Below are positions 15,633 through 24,430 of a stretch of 64,000 nt of DNA, piece after piece. Each line of letters starts with the position of its first letter. Positions within the stretch are counted from its first letter, which is position 1. Location of the stretch: contig NZ_AQRA01000008.1 of NCBI RefSeq assembly GCF_000626715.1, positions 186,001-250,000 of the forward strand, in the 5' to 3' direction. The notes under the pieces are model-generated. The model saw only the letters and a list, made by a program, of their open reading frames with translations, was not told where the DNA came from and ran no database searches. The position numbers and the translations under genes are program-made. Source of the DNA: Aquimarina atlantica (GTDB lineage: Bacteria > Bacteroidota > Bacteroidia > Flavobacteriales > Flavobacteriaceae).

Positions 15633-16376
15633 CTACTCTTGTATCATTTCTTCTTCTATATCGGTATCGGTGCTAATTGCTCCTCTTTTTTCTACAAGGA
15701 TATTATATTGCTCGGTTAGTGTATTGATTTCTTGTACTACAGTATCATAATCCTTAGATGGGTTTAGGGTGGCATGAGCCGTAATATGATTAATTAGTAT
15801 GGTATAGCTTTCTTTGGCTTTGTCTCTAAGCTCGGTAACATTTACCTTACTATCTACGGCATATTCGGTATTACGTTCCAGGTATTTGGTATTAAACAAA
15901 TCATTACTTTCTCCCAGTTCTTTTGCCCAATCGGCAAGTCCCAAAGCAGTAATCGCAGATTTTAGAGAAGAAACAGTAGACCAATCTTGTATAAGATTAC
16001 GCAGGTTGGTAGTTTCTGTCTGGTAATTTTGCCTTGCAATAGTACCACCATATTGATCTATACTCTGCAATAGGTCTTTGCCAGCATCTTGTTTGGTTTG
16101 GTCATAATGATAAGTATATGCTTCTACAGCTGTTCTTATCCCTATAATGGCAAGGTCTCGACGTTTATCTAGTGCTTCTAGCTCCTGGGTGATGGTACTG
16201 CCCAGTTGTTTTTTATATACCCCATCCATAACAGAGATTTGCTGGTTTAAGGCATCGATCTGTGTTACAACCTGTAATGCCTGTGGGTCTCGCTGAAGTA
16301 CAATTTTTTTTACATCGGTAAGATACTGTATAAACTCGCTATTGCGAAATTTATAAAAAGTGGGTGTAGTAAACAT
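15633..16376 (-). CDS. Hypothetical helical protein, DUF6261-like
   Basis: 247 residues, no signal peptide, almost all helix with coiled-coil character: NSEFIQYLTDVKKIVLQRDPQAL near the start, LEALDKRRDLAIIGIRTAVEAY in the middle, LNPSKDYDTVVQEINTLTEQYNIL near the end. The pattern resembles the DUF6261 family of Bacteroidota, which I recall from memory; its function is unknown. The gene ends directly at the 41-bp repeat array. Confidence 0.6.
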   Translation of the reverse strand: MFTTPTFYKFRNSEFIQYLTDVKKIVLQRDPQALQVVTQIDALNQQISVMDGVYKKQLGSTITQELEALDKRRDLAIIGIRTAVEAYTYHYDQTKQDAGKDLLQSIDQYGGTIARQNYQTETTNLRNLIQDWSTVSSLKSAITALGLADWAKELGESNDLFNTKYLERNTEYAVDSKVNVTELRDKAKESYTILINHITAHATLNPSKDYDTVVQEINTLTEQYNILVEKRGAISTDTDIEEEMIQE

Positions 16377-16447
16377 TGGTTTTAAGAGTTTTAAAAAGGT
16401 TAATGAATTATGTTTGTTGGTTTAATAGTTTTTTATTGTTGTGTTTG

Positions 16448-17311
16448 TTATATTTTAATCAACCATTGATTCCCTGTCAATTGTCTATAATTATTCATTA
16501 TTAGAAAACTATAAAATAATCTGTACTGTTCAATCTTTGAATAATATTCATTCAGTTCATTAAATGATTCACTTAAGTATGGATATTCACTTACAATTTC
16601 TCTCATTTTAGAGCTAAACTGGACAATAAACTCTCTATTATTTACATTCTCAGTTTTATCATTGTCATCTACCTTTATATTTTCAAGAAACCTTAAAATA
16701 TTAATGTTTTCAATCTTTTGTGGTTTGCTACAAGCAACAGAGTGTGTTCCTGCTTGGGTATAAGTATTTCTTTTGTGCCCTTGCAGGTCAGCAGCATTCT
16801 TAAAATTGGAATAGTTTAAAATATCCTTTCTAACTTTTACTAACTCGTTAACATCAGTCGTTGAGGGTGAGGCATAAATAACATACACTTTTGAATTGAA
16901 AGTGTTATGTATATGCATTAACAGATTTTGCTGCTCTTTATATATGTTATATCTGAAATAAGGTTCATTCCAATAACTCCATTCTTTACCAGTAGAAACA
17001 GTAATATATTCAGGTCTTTTGTATTGAAATAATAAGTTAGCCTTCATTTCGGGTACATTATCAAGTTCTACTCCTAAATATTGTTCCATCTCATAAGCAA
17101 TATCCCTTAATTCTAAACCATGAAAATGTGGGCGAAACCAAAATGGATGCCCTAACTTTCTCCATAATCTTCTATTTCGAGAAAAAGATGAAGAATCAAA
17201 GCCAAGTGAACCTTCTTGGACTTGTCCTAAAGGAAAGTAAATTTCAGAACGTTTATCTAGTTCATTATTGAAGTAACTCTCATAAGTTTTTTCCTCAAAT
17301 TTTGCTCTCAT
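16448..17311 (-). CDS. Hypothetical protein, possibly nuclease-like
   Basis: 287 residues, soluble. I do not recognise the family. The N-terminal part has E-rich positions, then GQVQEGSLGFDSSSFS and, about 70 residues later, LLFQYKRPEYITVSTGKEW. An acidic residue followed by QxK on a hydrophobic strand is the arrangement of PD-(D/E)XK nuclease-fold proteins, so a nuclease-like domain is possible but not shown. The second half is helical. It stands alone and ends a stretch of accessory genes. Confidence 0.55.
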   Translation of the reverse strand: MRAKFEEKTYESYFNNELDKRSEIYFPLGQVQEGSLGFDSSSFSRNRRLWRKLGHPFWFRPHFHGLELRDIAYEMEQYLGVELDNVPEMKANLLFQYKRPEYITVSTGKEWSYWNEPYFRYNIYKEQQNLLMHIHNTFNSKVYVIYASPSTTDVNELVKVRKDILNYSNFKNAADLQGHKRNTYTQAGTHSVACSKPQKIENINILRFLENIKVDDNDKTENVNNREFIVQFSSKMREIVSEYPYLSESFNELNEYYSKIEQYRLFYSFLIMNNYRQLTGNQWLIKI

Positions 17312-17615
17312 AGTTTGTTCTCTATTATGACACCCAACAACAATATAAACCCAATAAGGCTTATCAGTTTATGATTTATAAAAGCGGGGTAATTTTTAAA
17401 TTTTTCTGGATAGAAAAATTTGAGAAGACTAATTTAAAAAGAAAAATGGTAAAACCAATAATGATTTACCACAGAGATTATAGCGATTTTTCTTTGTTAC
17501 CAAGGCTAGGTATTATTGGTGCTGGGTTTATAGTTTATAAAGAGAGTTATTAACTGTTTTACAGTTTCTTAAGAAAATAACCTTATAATAGTTCATAACT
17601 GTCATGTCTTTGGCC

Positions 17616-17650
17616 TAGACCTTCAAGGTTTTAAAAACCTTGAAGGTCTA
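17616..17650. repeat. Perfect 35-base palindrome of the GACCT hairpin type
   Basis: TAGACCTTCAAGGTTTT and its complement meet around one central A. A similar hairpin with the core AGACCTCACAGGTCT lies at 33198-33230. Both are between genes. It lies in the 454-base gap 17312-17765, where I see no convincing gene (a 60-codon frame at 17371-17553 has no support). Confidence 0.6.
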
Positions 17651-17765
17651 CGAAAGTGCTTTTTTGTGCTGCTGGCATAAAAACAAATCATCAATAAATA
17701 ATATTAGTTATCAAAAACTTTGCAACTTTGCTTCTTTTAGACTTTGTAACTAGCTATTTGTTAAA

Positions 17766-18734
17766 CTAATATCCAACCTTCTCCCTAACTCTTGCTAATA
17801 CAGTATTGGCAATAGCAGTAGCTTTTTGGGCTCCTATAGCCAGAGCTTCGTCTATTTCATTAAGATTATCCATATAATAGGCATAGCGTTCACGTTCAGA
17901 AGCAAATTTTTCAATCAGTAATTCATAAAAAGCTTGTTTTGCATGTCCATATCCGTAGTTTCCTCCCTGATAATTCTTACGCATTTCTTCTTGCTGTTCT
18001 ACCGTAGCGATAAGCTTATATAACGCAAACAAGTTACAGGTATCTGGATCTTTTGGTTCTTCTAGCGGAGTACTATCGGTCTCGATAGACATAATCTGCT
18101 TACGTAGTTTTTTATCTGGTAAAAAGAGATTAATGATATTTCCTTTTGACTTACTCATTTTCCCACCGTCTGTTCCTGGCACATACATAGTTTCTTTTTG
18201 CACCTGGGCCTCAGGTATTACAAACATTTCACCCATTTGGTTATGCATTCGTGAAGCTACATCTCGAGTCATTTCAAGATGTTGTAGCTGATCTTTTCCT
18301 ACAGGAATAATCTCTGCATCATAGAGTAGGATATCGGCCGCCATTAGCATAGGATATGTAAATAATCCAGCGTTTACATCTTCAAGGCGATCTGCTTTAT
18401 CCTTAAACGAATGTGCAAGTGTTAGTCGCTGATAAGGGAAAAAGCAGCTTAGATACCACGATAACTCTGTTACCTGTGGGATATCACTCTGTCGATAAAA
18501 AACAGTTTTTTCTATATCCAGCCCACAAGCCAACCAGGCAGCAGCAGTAGAGTAGGTGTTTTCTCGTAATGTCTTGGCATCCTTTATTTGTGTAAGCGAG
18601 TGCATATTGGCAATAAATAAAAACGAATCGTTTTCTGGCTCATTGGCCATTTGGATTGCCGGTATGATAGCTCCTAAGAGGTTTCCTAAATGCGGAGTGC
18701 CTGTACTCTGTATTCCTGTTAGAATTCTGGACAT
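17766..18734 (-). CDS. trpS: Tryptophan-tRNA ligase
   Basis: 322 residues, usual length for the bacterial enzyme. Charges tRNA-Trp with tryptophan. Class I motifs: the HIGH-like TPHLGNLLGAIIP at residues 13-25 and the KMSKS loop GGKMSKSKGN. QLQHLEMTRDVASR and the PVGKDQ block match the tryptophan-binding region of TrpRS. Transcribed alone from the minus strand, divergent from plsC with about 210 bases between. Confidence 0.97.
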   Translation of the reverse strand: MSRILTGIQSTGTPHLGNLLGAIIPAIQMANEPENDSFLFIANMHSLTQIKDAKTLRENTYSTAAAWLACGLDIEKTVFYRQSDIPQVTELSWYLSCFFPYQRLTLAHSFKDKADRLEDVNAGLFTYPMLMAADILLYDAEIIPVGKDQLQHLEMTRDVASRMHNQMGEMFVIPEAQVQKETMYVPGTDGGKMSKSKGNIINLFLPDKKLRKQIMSIETDSTPLEEPKDPDTCNLFALYKLIATVEQQEEMRKNYQGGNYGYGHAKQAFYELLIEKFASERERYAYYMDNLNEIDEALAIGAQKATAIANTVLARVREKVGY

Positions 18735-18947
18735 GGTAATATATTATCTTTTATTACGGTTTTAAGTTGTAAACCCTGGTTAAGTATCTTATTAATTTCT
18801 AAAATTTAATGAAGTATTTAGTTTACAGATTTTAGTATTATAAATAATGTTCTGCCTGCTTATACTTCAAGTATATAACTATACTATTTTCGGCAAAGGT
18901 AATTTTTTTGTTCACATAGCTCAAACCAATTGTGTATTTTTGGGGAG

Positions 18948-19691
18948 ATGCATATACTAAGAAACATACTTATCCTACTATGGCGTATCTGGTTTTATAT
19001 CGTTATGGGTATACCTATACTTATTATGTTTCCTGTGTTATTAGTGCTTTCGTCGAGAGAAGAATGGTATTCACAATTTTTTGTAGTTGCTAGGTTATGG
19101 GCAAAAATCGTGTTGTATGGATCCGGTTTTTTACCCAAAGTTACCAAAGAAGCAGAACCAGATCGTAAAAAAAGTTACATGTTTGTTGCTAATCATACCT
19201 CGATGACCGACATTATGTTAATGCTGTATGCTATAAAAAATCCTTTTGTATTTGTAGGGAAAAAGGAATTGGCAAAAATCCCGATTTTTGGATTTTTCTA
19301 TAAACGTACTTGTATATTGGTAGATCGAAGTAGCCAGCGAAGCAGGAAAGAAGTATTTGACCGTGCGCAGGCAAGGTTACATGATGGTACAAGTATTTGT
19401 ATTTTTCCTGAAGGAGGAGTTCCCGATGATGAATCTGTGATTTTGGATGAATTTAAAGATGGAGCCTTCAGATTAGCGATAGATCACCAAATTCCTATTG
19501 TACCGTTAGTGTTTTTAGATAATAAAAAGCGATTTTCATACACTTTTTTTAGCGGGAGCCCAGGAATTATGAGAGCTCGTGTTCTTAAAGAGGTCCCTAC
19601 AGAAGGATTAACACAAGAGCATAAAAAAGAGCTGAAAGAAAAAACACATACTCTTATTTTAAAAAAATTAGAAGCAGATCTAACTATATGA
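18948..19691 (+). CDS. plsC: 1-acylglycerol-3-phosphate acyltransferase
   Basis: 247 residues from ATG 18948. Adds the second acyl chain to lysophosphatidic acid in the inner membrane. N-terminal hydrophobic helix (about 5-30), then acyltransferase blocks in order: NHTSMTD (HxxxxD catalytic pair), the GKKELAKIPIFGFF / VDRSS region, FPEGG, and IPIVPLVF. The annotated TTG 18 bases upstream is unlikely, as it lies in front of a TATTTTTG element (18935-18942). That -7-like element is so close to the ATG that the transcript would be nearly leaderless, or the match is chance. Confidence 0.9.
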   Translation: MHILRNILILLWRIWFYIVMGIPILIMFPVLLVLSSREEWYSQFFVVARLWAKIVLYGSGFLPKVTKEAEPDRKKSYMFVANHTSMTDIMLMLYAIKNPFVFVGKKELAKIPIFGFFYKRTCILVDRSSQRSRKEVFDRAQARLHDGTSICIFPEGGVPDDESVILDEFKDGAFRLAIDHQIPIVPLVFLDNKKRFSYTFFSGSPGIMRARVLKEVPTEGLTQEHKKELKEKTHTLILKKLEADLTI

Positions 19692-19698
19692 AAAACCG

Positions 19699-19729
19699 AA
19701 AGCCGCTTCTCCCCAGAAACGGCTTTGTT
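19699..19729 (+). terminator. plsC terminator
   Basis: AAAGCCG / CGGCTTT stem with a 14-base loop, 7 bases after the plsC stop, followed by a short T-rich run. Confidence 0.5.
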
Positions 19730-19785
19730 CATCATTGCTTTTTAAAGCAATAACTACCTAACCAACTAAAAAATCTTTATATTTC

Positions 19786-21396
19786 TTAAAATTTGATACT
19801 TACTCCAGTGTATACTCCAAAATAGTATGGTTTAAAATTATTGGCATTGTCATTAAATGCATTAAACTGATATTTAAAAATAGGCTCAAGATTAATCTCA
19901 AATTGATCTGATATTTTATAATCGACACCCAACCCTATATTACCACTAAAACTTACATCATTAAGATTGCTGGCTTCGCCTATAGGAGTTTCAAAATCAC
20001 CAGCCTCTATAGAGATTTCGTTATCCTGTAAGAATAATGTACTGATACCCCCAATCATATTTACTCCAATTTTTTTATCAACCAAAGCATATTTCATTTC
20101 AACCGGAACTTCTAAATAGGCAATACTTTGATTAAGTAATCCTACATTTTGCTTTTGTTCTATCGCATTTCTGTTAAGATCAGAAAATTCTGGCCCGATA
20201 TCGGTGTTTCTTACGTTTCCAATGTCAGAAATCAAAATGGCTCCAGCAGTAGAATTGTAACTTACATTTTCTAGATTTTGACCAACAGCAGATGGAGAAA
20301 AACCAACACCTTCGGTATTATAACTAAGATCTACTTTGTTTACCCCAGAACGAACACTAAATCTTTTATTAATAGCGTAAGAAACATGTATACCATAACT
20401 CATATTTACTTGCCCGCTTTTATTGTTATCTGCAAATTGAGCATCGATTGAAGATCCGCTTCCGATAGAACTATAATATACCGGGGCAACATTAGGTGCA
20501 ACATTCCATTTTTTTGTTGATGTGGATTCTTCGGTTATTTCTTCATCTTCACCATCTTTATGTATAGCATCAAAAATAGATTTCTTACCATTGTCATTTG
20601 CATTCTCAACACCTTCTTTGGGAGTTTTGTTGTTTCTATCGTTATTATCACTATTCTTTTCTGCTAAACCTTGAGTGTTTGTGTTACTTTTCTCATTTGG
20701 CGTTGTAAAAAGAGGATGTTCTTTTTCTGAAATAAACTTTTTATTCTGCTGATCAGCTATAGTGGTTTTTTCTGTTGTATTCTCTTGCGCAACAATAGGG
20801 TCTTCTTTTTGCTTAGAAGCGATTTGTGCGGTACTGCTATTATTTGTTGCAGAATGATTCACTATTGGGTTCTTAGTTACAGAATGGGAGGAAGGGTTAA
20901 ATTTATCACCATTTTTGGGTTTTGAAGGCACTTGCTCCAAGGCCTTAACAACTGCATTTTCTTTGGTAGTAGAAGGCTTAAAATAGTTATGTTGACCAGC
21001 ATCATTATCCTGATCAGGATTAGTGTTTTTTGGTTTTTGATTAGTTGGGTTGGTTTCTTTTTCTTCTGAAATGACTATAACATCTTCTGTAGGAGATTTA
21101 ACCTGCTTGTTAGGTGTTGTTTCTGTATGTTCAATTATATTTTGAGTATCAGAATCTGTGATGGTATCATTTTGTTGTAGATCATTAGTGTTAAACGGTA
21201 AAGAGCTTATACCAAATATAAGTGCAATTAATGCTGCAACACCAGCAACTCTATACCAAAATGGTATTAGAAAAACTCTTTTTTTGTTTTTATTTTGACG
21301 TGCCTTTATTTTTTCCCATACTATTTCATCGGGAATGACTTCAAAATCTTTGAATTTTTCCTGAAATAAACGATCTATATTTTTTTTATCACTCAT
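19786..21396 (-). CDS. Membrane anti-sigma-like protein with C-terminal beta-barrel-like domain
   Basis: 536 residues. The N-terminus (IDRLFQEKFKDFEVIPDEIVWEKIKAR) is a short cytosolic segment as in Bacteroidota anti-sigma partners, followed by one membrane helix (about 42-62) and a long Asn/Thr/Lys-rich low-complexity linker (about 70-285). The last 230 residues form strands ending in YFGVYTGVSIKF, as in PorT-like outer-membrane proteins. The gene overlaps the ECF sigma gene by 4 bases, so translation is coupled. Probably holds the sigma factor at the inner membrane; the C-terminal domain would lie in the periplasm or reach the outer membrane (inference). Confidence 0.75.
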   Translation of the reverse strand: MSDKKNIDRLFQEKFKDFEVIPDEIVWEKIKARQNKNKKRVFLIPFWYRVAGVAALIALIFGISSLPFNTNDLQQNDTITDSDTQNIIEHTETTPNKQVKSPTEDVIVISEEKETNPTNQKPKNTNPDQDNDAGQHNYFKPSTTKENAVVKALEQVPSKPKNGDKFNPSSHSVTKNPIVNHSATNNSSTAQIASKQKEDPIVAQENTTEKTTIADQQNKKFISEKEHPLFTTPNEKSNTNTQGLAEKNSDNNDRNNKTPKEGVENANDNGKKSIFDAIHKDGEDEEITEESTSTKKWNVAPNVAPVYYSSIGSGSSIDAQFADNNKSGQVNMSYGIHVSYAINKRFSVRSGVNKVDLSYNTEGVGFSPSAVGQNLENVSYNSTAGAILISDIGNVRNTDIGPEFSDLNRNAIEQKQNVGLLNQSIAYLEVPVEMKYALVDKKIGVNMIGGISTLFLQDNEISIEAGDFETPIGEASNLNDVSFSGNIGLGVDYKISDQFEINLEPIFKYQFNAFNDNANNFKPYYFGVYTGVSIKF

Positions 21397-21950
21397 CTTC
21401 GTTCTTCAATTGGTCGAACATAAAGCTCTTGGTTGGTTTGTAATTTTTCTTTTAAAATATTTCTTGCTCTAGCCAGATTAGATTTAGAGGTTCCTACAGA
21501 TATTTCTAACATCTCTGCAACTTCTTTATGAGAATAACCATCTAACACATAAAGATTAAATACTAACCGATATCGATCGGGTAGTTGCTGTATAATCTCT
21601 AAAAGATAATCCAGAGAAATCTCTTCTTCATCTACTTCAACTTCAACTTCTTCAATCTGTTCTTCATTAATGATATCAAAAACTTTTTGTTTCCGATATT
21701 TTTGTAACGCTGTATTAATAGTTACTCGTTTTATCCACCCCTCAAAAGAGCCTTGGTTTTTATATTGACCAATTTTATCAAAAATGGTTATAAAAGCATC
21801 TTGCAAGGTATCTTCTGCACTCGAGGTATCGCTAGAATATTTTAAGCAAATCGAAAACAATTTACTGCTGTATAATCTATACAATTGTTCTTGCGCCTGA
21901 GCATTTTTTTTCTTACATCTTTTTATGAGTTGGTCTAAACCCACTAACAA
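21393..21950 (-). CDS. ECF-type RNA polymerase sigma factor
   Basis: 185 residues. Region 2: LYRLYSSKLFSICLKYSSD, AEDTLQDAFITIFDKIGQY and FEGWIKRVTINTALQKYRK. Region 4: LPDRYRLVFNLYVLDGYSHKEVAEMLEISVGTSKSNLARAR. An acidic linker (EEVEVEVDEEEIS) lies between. It directs core polymerase to a stress or envelope regulon. First gene of a two-gene operon with its membrane partner. Target promoters are not identifiable here. Confidence 0.93.
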   Translation of the reverse strand: MLVGLDQLIKRCKKKNAQAQEQLYRLYSSKLFSICLKYSSDTSSAEDTLQDAFITIFDKIGQYKNQGSFEGWIKRVTINTALQKYRKQKVFDIINEEQIEEVEVEVDEEEISLDYLLEIIQQLPDRYRLVFNLYVLDGYSHKEVAEMLEISVGTSKSNLARARNILKEKLQTNQELYVRPIEERR

Positions 21951-21996
21951 CTATTTTTAGTTTGCCCATTTTCTAATGCATAAAAACGGGTTTAAT

Positions 21997-22413
21997 TTAT
22001 AATACAGGTACTTCTACGGTTAAAAATTGATTATCTCCATTTTCGTCTCTTCCTTGCCAGAACCTAAAGATGTAAGAATCTTCATTTCCTACCAAAAAAT
22101 CAAAAGACACTTCGACTAGATCTGTCGTTTCTAAATCGTTACAATTACCTCTGTTAACTACTAAATTAACTACAGATACTGTTCGTTCATTTCCTAGTCT
22201 GTCATAATCAAATCCAGCAAAAGAATGGCAATCTGTTGGTCTGTAATAAGACACAGTAATTGTATATATTTCTTCTCGATTAAACTGATCGGGAAGTGAA
22301 GCTTCCTGTACAGTAGCTAATTCATAAAAGAAACTTGTTCCATTGTCGTCATCAGAACATCCGGTTAAGATAACTGCAATAAAAAATGTTAAAACTATTT
22401 TTATCCTTCTCAT
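21997..22413 (-). CDS. Hypothetical lipoprotein
   Basis: 138 residues from ATG 22413; the longer frame adds an unlikely N-terminus. Signal peptide with lipobox AVILTGCSDDD. The mature part has several cysteines (TDCHSFAG, NRGNCNDLE) and strand-like segments (YTITVSYYRP, VEVSFDFLVG). No family is recognised. It lies between the sigma factor and recA and is separated from recA by a strong terminator. Function unknown. Confidence 0.65.
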   Translation of the reverse strand: MRRIKIVLTFFIAVILTGCSDDDNGTSFFYELATVQEASLPDQFNREEIYTITVSYYRPTDCHSFAGFDYDRLGNERTVSVVNLVVNRGNCNDLETTDLVEVSFDFLVGNEDSYIFRFWQGRDENGDNQFLTVEVPVL

Positions 22414-22493
22414 TTTCTTGGGGTTTTGAGAGATCGTATAATACATCCATTAGGTAGATGCTCTAATGCAGATAAGGTTGCTTTTAAGGTATA

Positions 22494-22520
22494 AAAAAAT
22501 CCCGAAGCTTCGGGATTTTA
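22494..22520 (-). terminator. recA terminator
   Basis: ATCCCGAAG / CTTCGGGAT perfect stem (22499-22516) flanked by A and T runs, 20 bases behind the recA stop on the minus strand. Confidence 0.85.
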
Positions 22521-22540
22521 GTATTTTTATTAAGAAAGTT

Positions 22541-23548
22541 TTATTCTTTTGCAATTTTTATGGCTTCTTTGATTTTTTCTTCAAGTTCTTCCATAAGTTC
22601 TGGATTATCATTAAGTAAAGATTTCACTGCATCTCGTCCTTGCCCTAATTTAGTGTCTTGATAGCTAAACCAGGAGCCACTTTTCTTGATAATCTCATAG
22701 TCTACACCAATATCAATGATTTCTCCATTTTTAGAAATACCCTCTCCATACATGATATCAAATTCTGCAGTTCTAAAAGGTGGTGCCACTTTGTTTTTTA
22801 CTACTTTAACTCGTGTTTTGTTTCCTTGTACTTCACTATTACTATCTTTGATCTGTGTAGAACGACGAATATCTAAACGTACTGAAGCATAAAATTTTAA
22901 AGCGTTACCACCAGTGGTCGTTTCGGGATTTCCAAACATTACCCCGATTTTTTCACGAAGCTGATTAATAAAAATTACGGTACAATTGGTTTTACTAATT
23001 GAACTGGTTAATTTTCGAAGCGCCTGAGACATTAAACGTGCATGAAGCCCCATTTTAGAATCCCCCATTTCACCTTCGATTTCACTTTTAGGAGTAAGTG
23101 CTGCCACAGAATCAATAACGATAATATCGATAGCCCCAGACCTGATTAGGTTATCAGCAATCTCTAAAGCCTGCTCCCCATGATCTGGTTGAGAAATAAT
23201 TAGATTATCTATATCTACGCCTAATTTTTCTGCATAAAAACGATCAAAAGCATGCTCTGCATCAATAAATGCTGCAATACCTCCGGCTTTTTGTGCCTGT
23301 GCAATAGCATGTAAAGTAAGTGTTGTTTTACCAGAAGATTCTGGCCCGTAAATTTCAACGACTCTTCCTTTAGGATATCCACCTACACCTAATGCAAGAT
23401 CTAAACCGAGAGAGCCTGTAGGAATTACATCTACTTCTTGTACAGAACTGTCACTCATCTTCATTACAGTTCCTTTTCCGTAGGCCTTATCTAATTTATC
23501 AAGGGTAAGTTTTAATGCTTTTAATTTTGCGTCTTTCTCTGTACTCAT
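22541..23548 (-). CDS. recA: RecA recombinase
   Basis: 335 residues from ATG 23548 ([12 protein letters not shown]), matching the normal RecA N-terminus; an upstream start would add 39 atypical residues. Forms the ATP-driven filament on single-stranded DNA for recombination and the SOS response. Walker [10 protein letters not shown] (about residues 67-75), MAW-type [20 protein letters not shown], the L1/L2 loops with [34 protein letters not shown] element on the minus strand (23564-23557) ends 8 bases before the ATG. No LexA box is evident. Confidence 0.97.
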   Translation of the reverse strand: MSTEKDAKLKALKLTLDKLDKAYGKGTVMKMSDSSVQEVDVIPTGSLGLDLALGVGGYPKGRVVEIYGPESSGKTTLTLHAIAQAQKAGGIAAFIDAEHAFDRFYAEKLGVDIDNLIISQPDHGEQALEIADNLIRSGAIDIIVIDSVAALTPKSEIEGEMGDSKMGLHARLMSQALRKLTSSISKTNCTVIFINQLREKIGVMFGNPETTTGGNALKFYASVRLDIRRSTQIKDSNSEVQGNKTRVKVVKNKVAPPFRTAEFDIMYGEGISKNGEIIDIGVDYEIIKKSGSWFSYQDTKLGQGRDAVKSLLNDNPELMEELEEKIKEAIKIAKE

Positions 23549-23804
23549 TTGTTGTTCAAATATATCGGGATTTGACATTGATAATAAACTTTTTGCTAAA
23601 ATACTATTTCTTTTTGTAGTTGGGATGCGGATTCTAAAATCGTTATTAACAACAAACACTTGCACTTTATTTTAAGATTTAGAGTTTTTTAAATTGTAAC
23701 TAAACACTGATCACATATTTTTTTAGGGGTATAGCGCAACCCTTTTGTTTTTATAGCATCTACATAAAAAGCAAACATGAACAAAAGCAGAAGGAAAGAG
23801 AAAG

Positions 23805-23891
23805 ATGAAATTTCTTAAAAAGGTCGTAAGACATAATCTTGATGGCTGCACAATTACTAAAATTAGTAATTGTATAGTAGAAGGTGGCTAG
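23805..23891 (+). CDS. Possible 28-residue peptide in a structured transcript
   Basis: ATG at 23805 opens a frame MKFLKKVVRHNLDGC..., with two cysteines, ending ...IVEGG at 23889. It overlaps a stem-loop and a bidirectional terminator lies 50 bases on. There is no relative to compare, so it may be chance; it is listed because the neighbouring transcript also makes a short peptide. Confidence 0.15.
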   Translation: MKFLKKVVRHNLDGCTITKISNCIVEGG

Positions 23892-23941
23892 CTTCGTTAT
23901 TATATTTTTTAATCGTTAAATTATTTAATAACGAATTAGCC
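23850..23941. other. Two consecutive inverted repeats, possible structured RNA
   Basis: ACAATTACT / AGTAATTGT (23850-23858, 23865-23873), then GGCTAGCTTCGTTATTA (23886-23902) against TAATAACGAATTAGCC (23926-23941) with one bulge. A terminator follows at once. Together these could be a small RNA or leader on the plus strand, in the 450-base stretch upstream of recA. No known riboswitch recognised. Confidence 0.35.
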
Positions 23942-23942
23942 C

Positions 23943-23978
23943 AAAAAATGCCTTGAAATTTATTCCAAGGCATTTTTT
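23943..23978. terminator. Bidirectional terminator
   Basis: AAAAAATGCCTTG / CAAGGCATTTTTT with a 10-base loop: symmetric A and T runs on both sides. On the minus strand it lies 18 bases behind the double-glycine peptide gene. Confidence 0.85.
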
Positions 23979-23996
23979 ATATTCAAAAATTAGAAT

Positions 23997-24149
23997 TTAT
24001 TGATTTGCATTATCAGAGTTGTCTGTGTCTCTGGGGTCGCACAAAGGATTTGAAGGAAACCTATCGCAAAAACCGTTTCCACCATTGATACTTTGTTGTT
24101 CTTTTTTATTCAGTGTTTTTGATCCGATTAAACCTGTTAAGTGTTTCAT
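23997..24149 (-). CDS. Double-glycine-leader peptide precursor (50 aa)
   Basis: Starts MKHLTGLIGSKTLNKKEQQ and continues SINGG, the classic leader form (basic/polar helix, LNKKEQxxINGG) recognised by the peptidase domain of PCAT-type ABC exporters or used as a RiPP leader. The 26-residue core NGFCDRFPSNPLCDPRD... holds two cysteines and an acidic, asparagine-rich end. Such precursors are frequent in Bacteroidota. No processing enzyme, exporter or immunity gene lies nearby, so it is an orphan. It has its own terminator. Role as a bacteriocin or signal peptide is inference. Confidence 0.72.
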   Translation of the reverse strand: MKHLTGLIGSKTLNKKEQQSINGGNGFCDRFPSNPLCDPRDTDNSDNANQ

Positions 24150-24355
24150 TTTATGAGATTTTAAGATTATGTATAAATATAGAACATTTGTAGAAATTTA
24201 ATATGAGTTTTATTTATTTGAAAAAGATGAATTACTTCAGGTAAAAATATAGGTTGCGAATTCCATTTTTCGGGACTGAGATTTTTTTAACAAAAAAAAA
24301 TAAGGTTAGAGGTGGAAAGGAAATTTTTTACCATGCTAAAACTCAAATAGCAGCC

Positions 24356-24386
24356 TTTGGATATTGCTTTATGATTTGTATTTTTG
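24356..24386 (+). promoter_or_regulatory. Consensus Bacteroidota promoter of trhO
   Basis: TTTG (24356-24359), exactly 19 bases, TATTTTTG (24379-24386). Perfect fit to TTTG-N19-TAnnTTTG, giving a leader of about 38 bases to the ATG at 24431. The gap before it (24150-24355) shows no gene. Confidence 0.8.
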
Positions 24387-24430
24387 CCAAAAAATAAATA
24401 GTTTCTTTTAACTTAAAACGTAAGTATAGC

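Noticed and set aside
17371-17553. 60-residue plus-strand frame
   Set aside because: Biased AT-rich translation with no domain and no promoter; the gap composition is intergenic.
23549-23665. Longer N-terminus of RecA
   Set aside because: The extra 39 residues are not RecA-like and the region contains a promoter-like TATATTTG; ATG 23548 gives the normal start.
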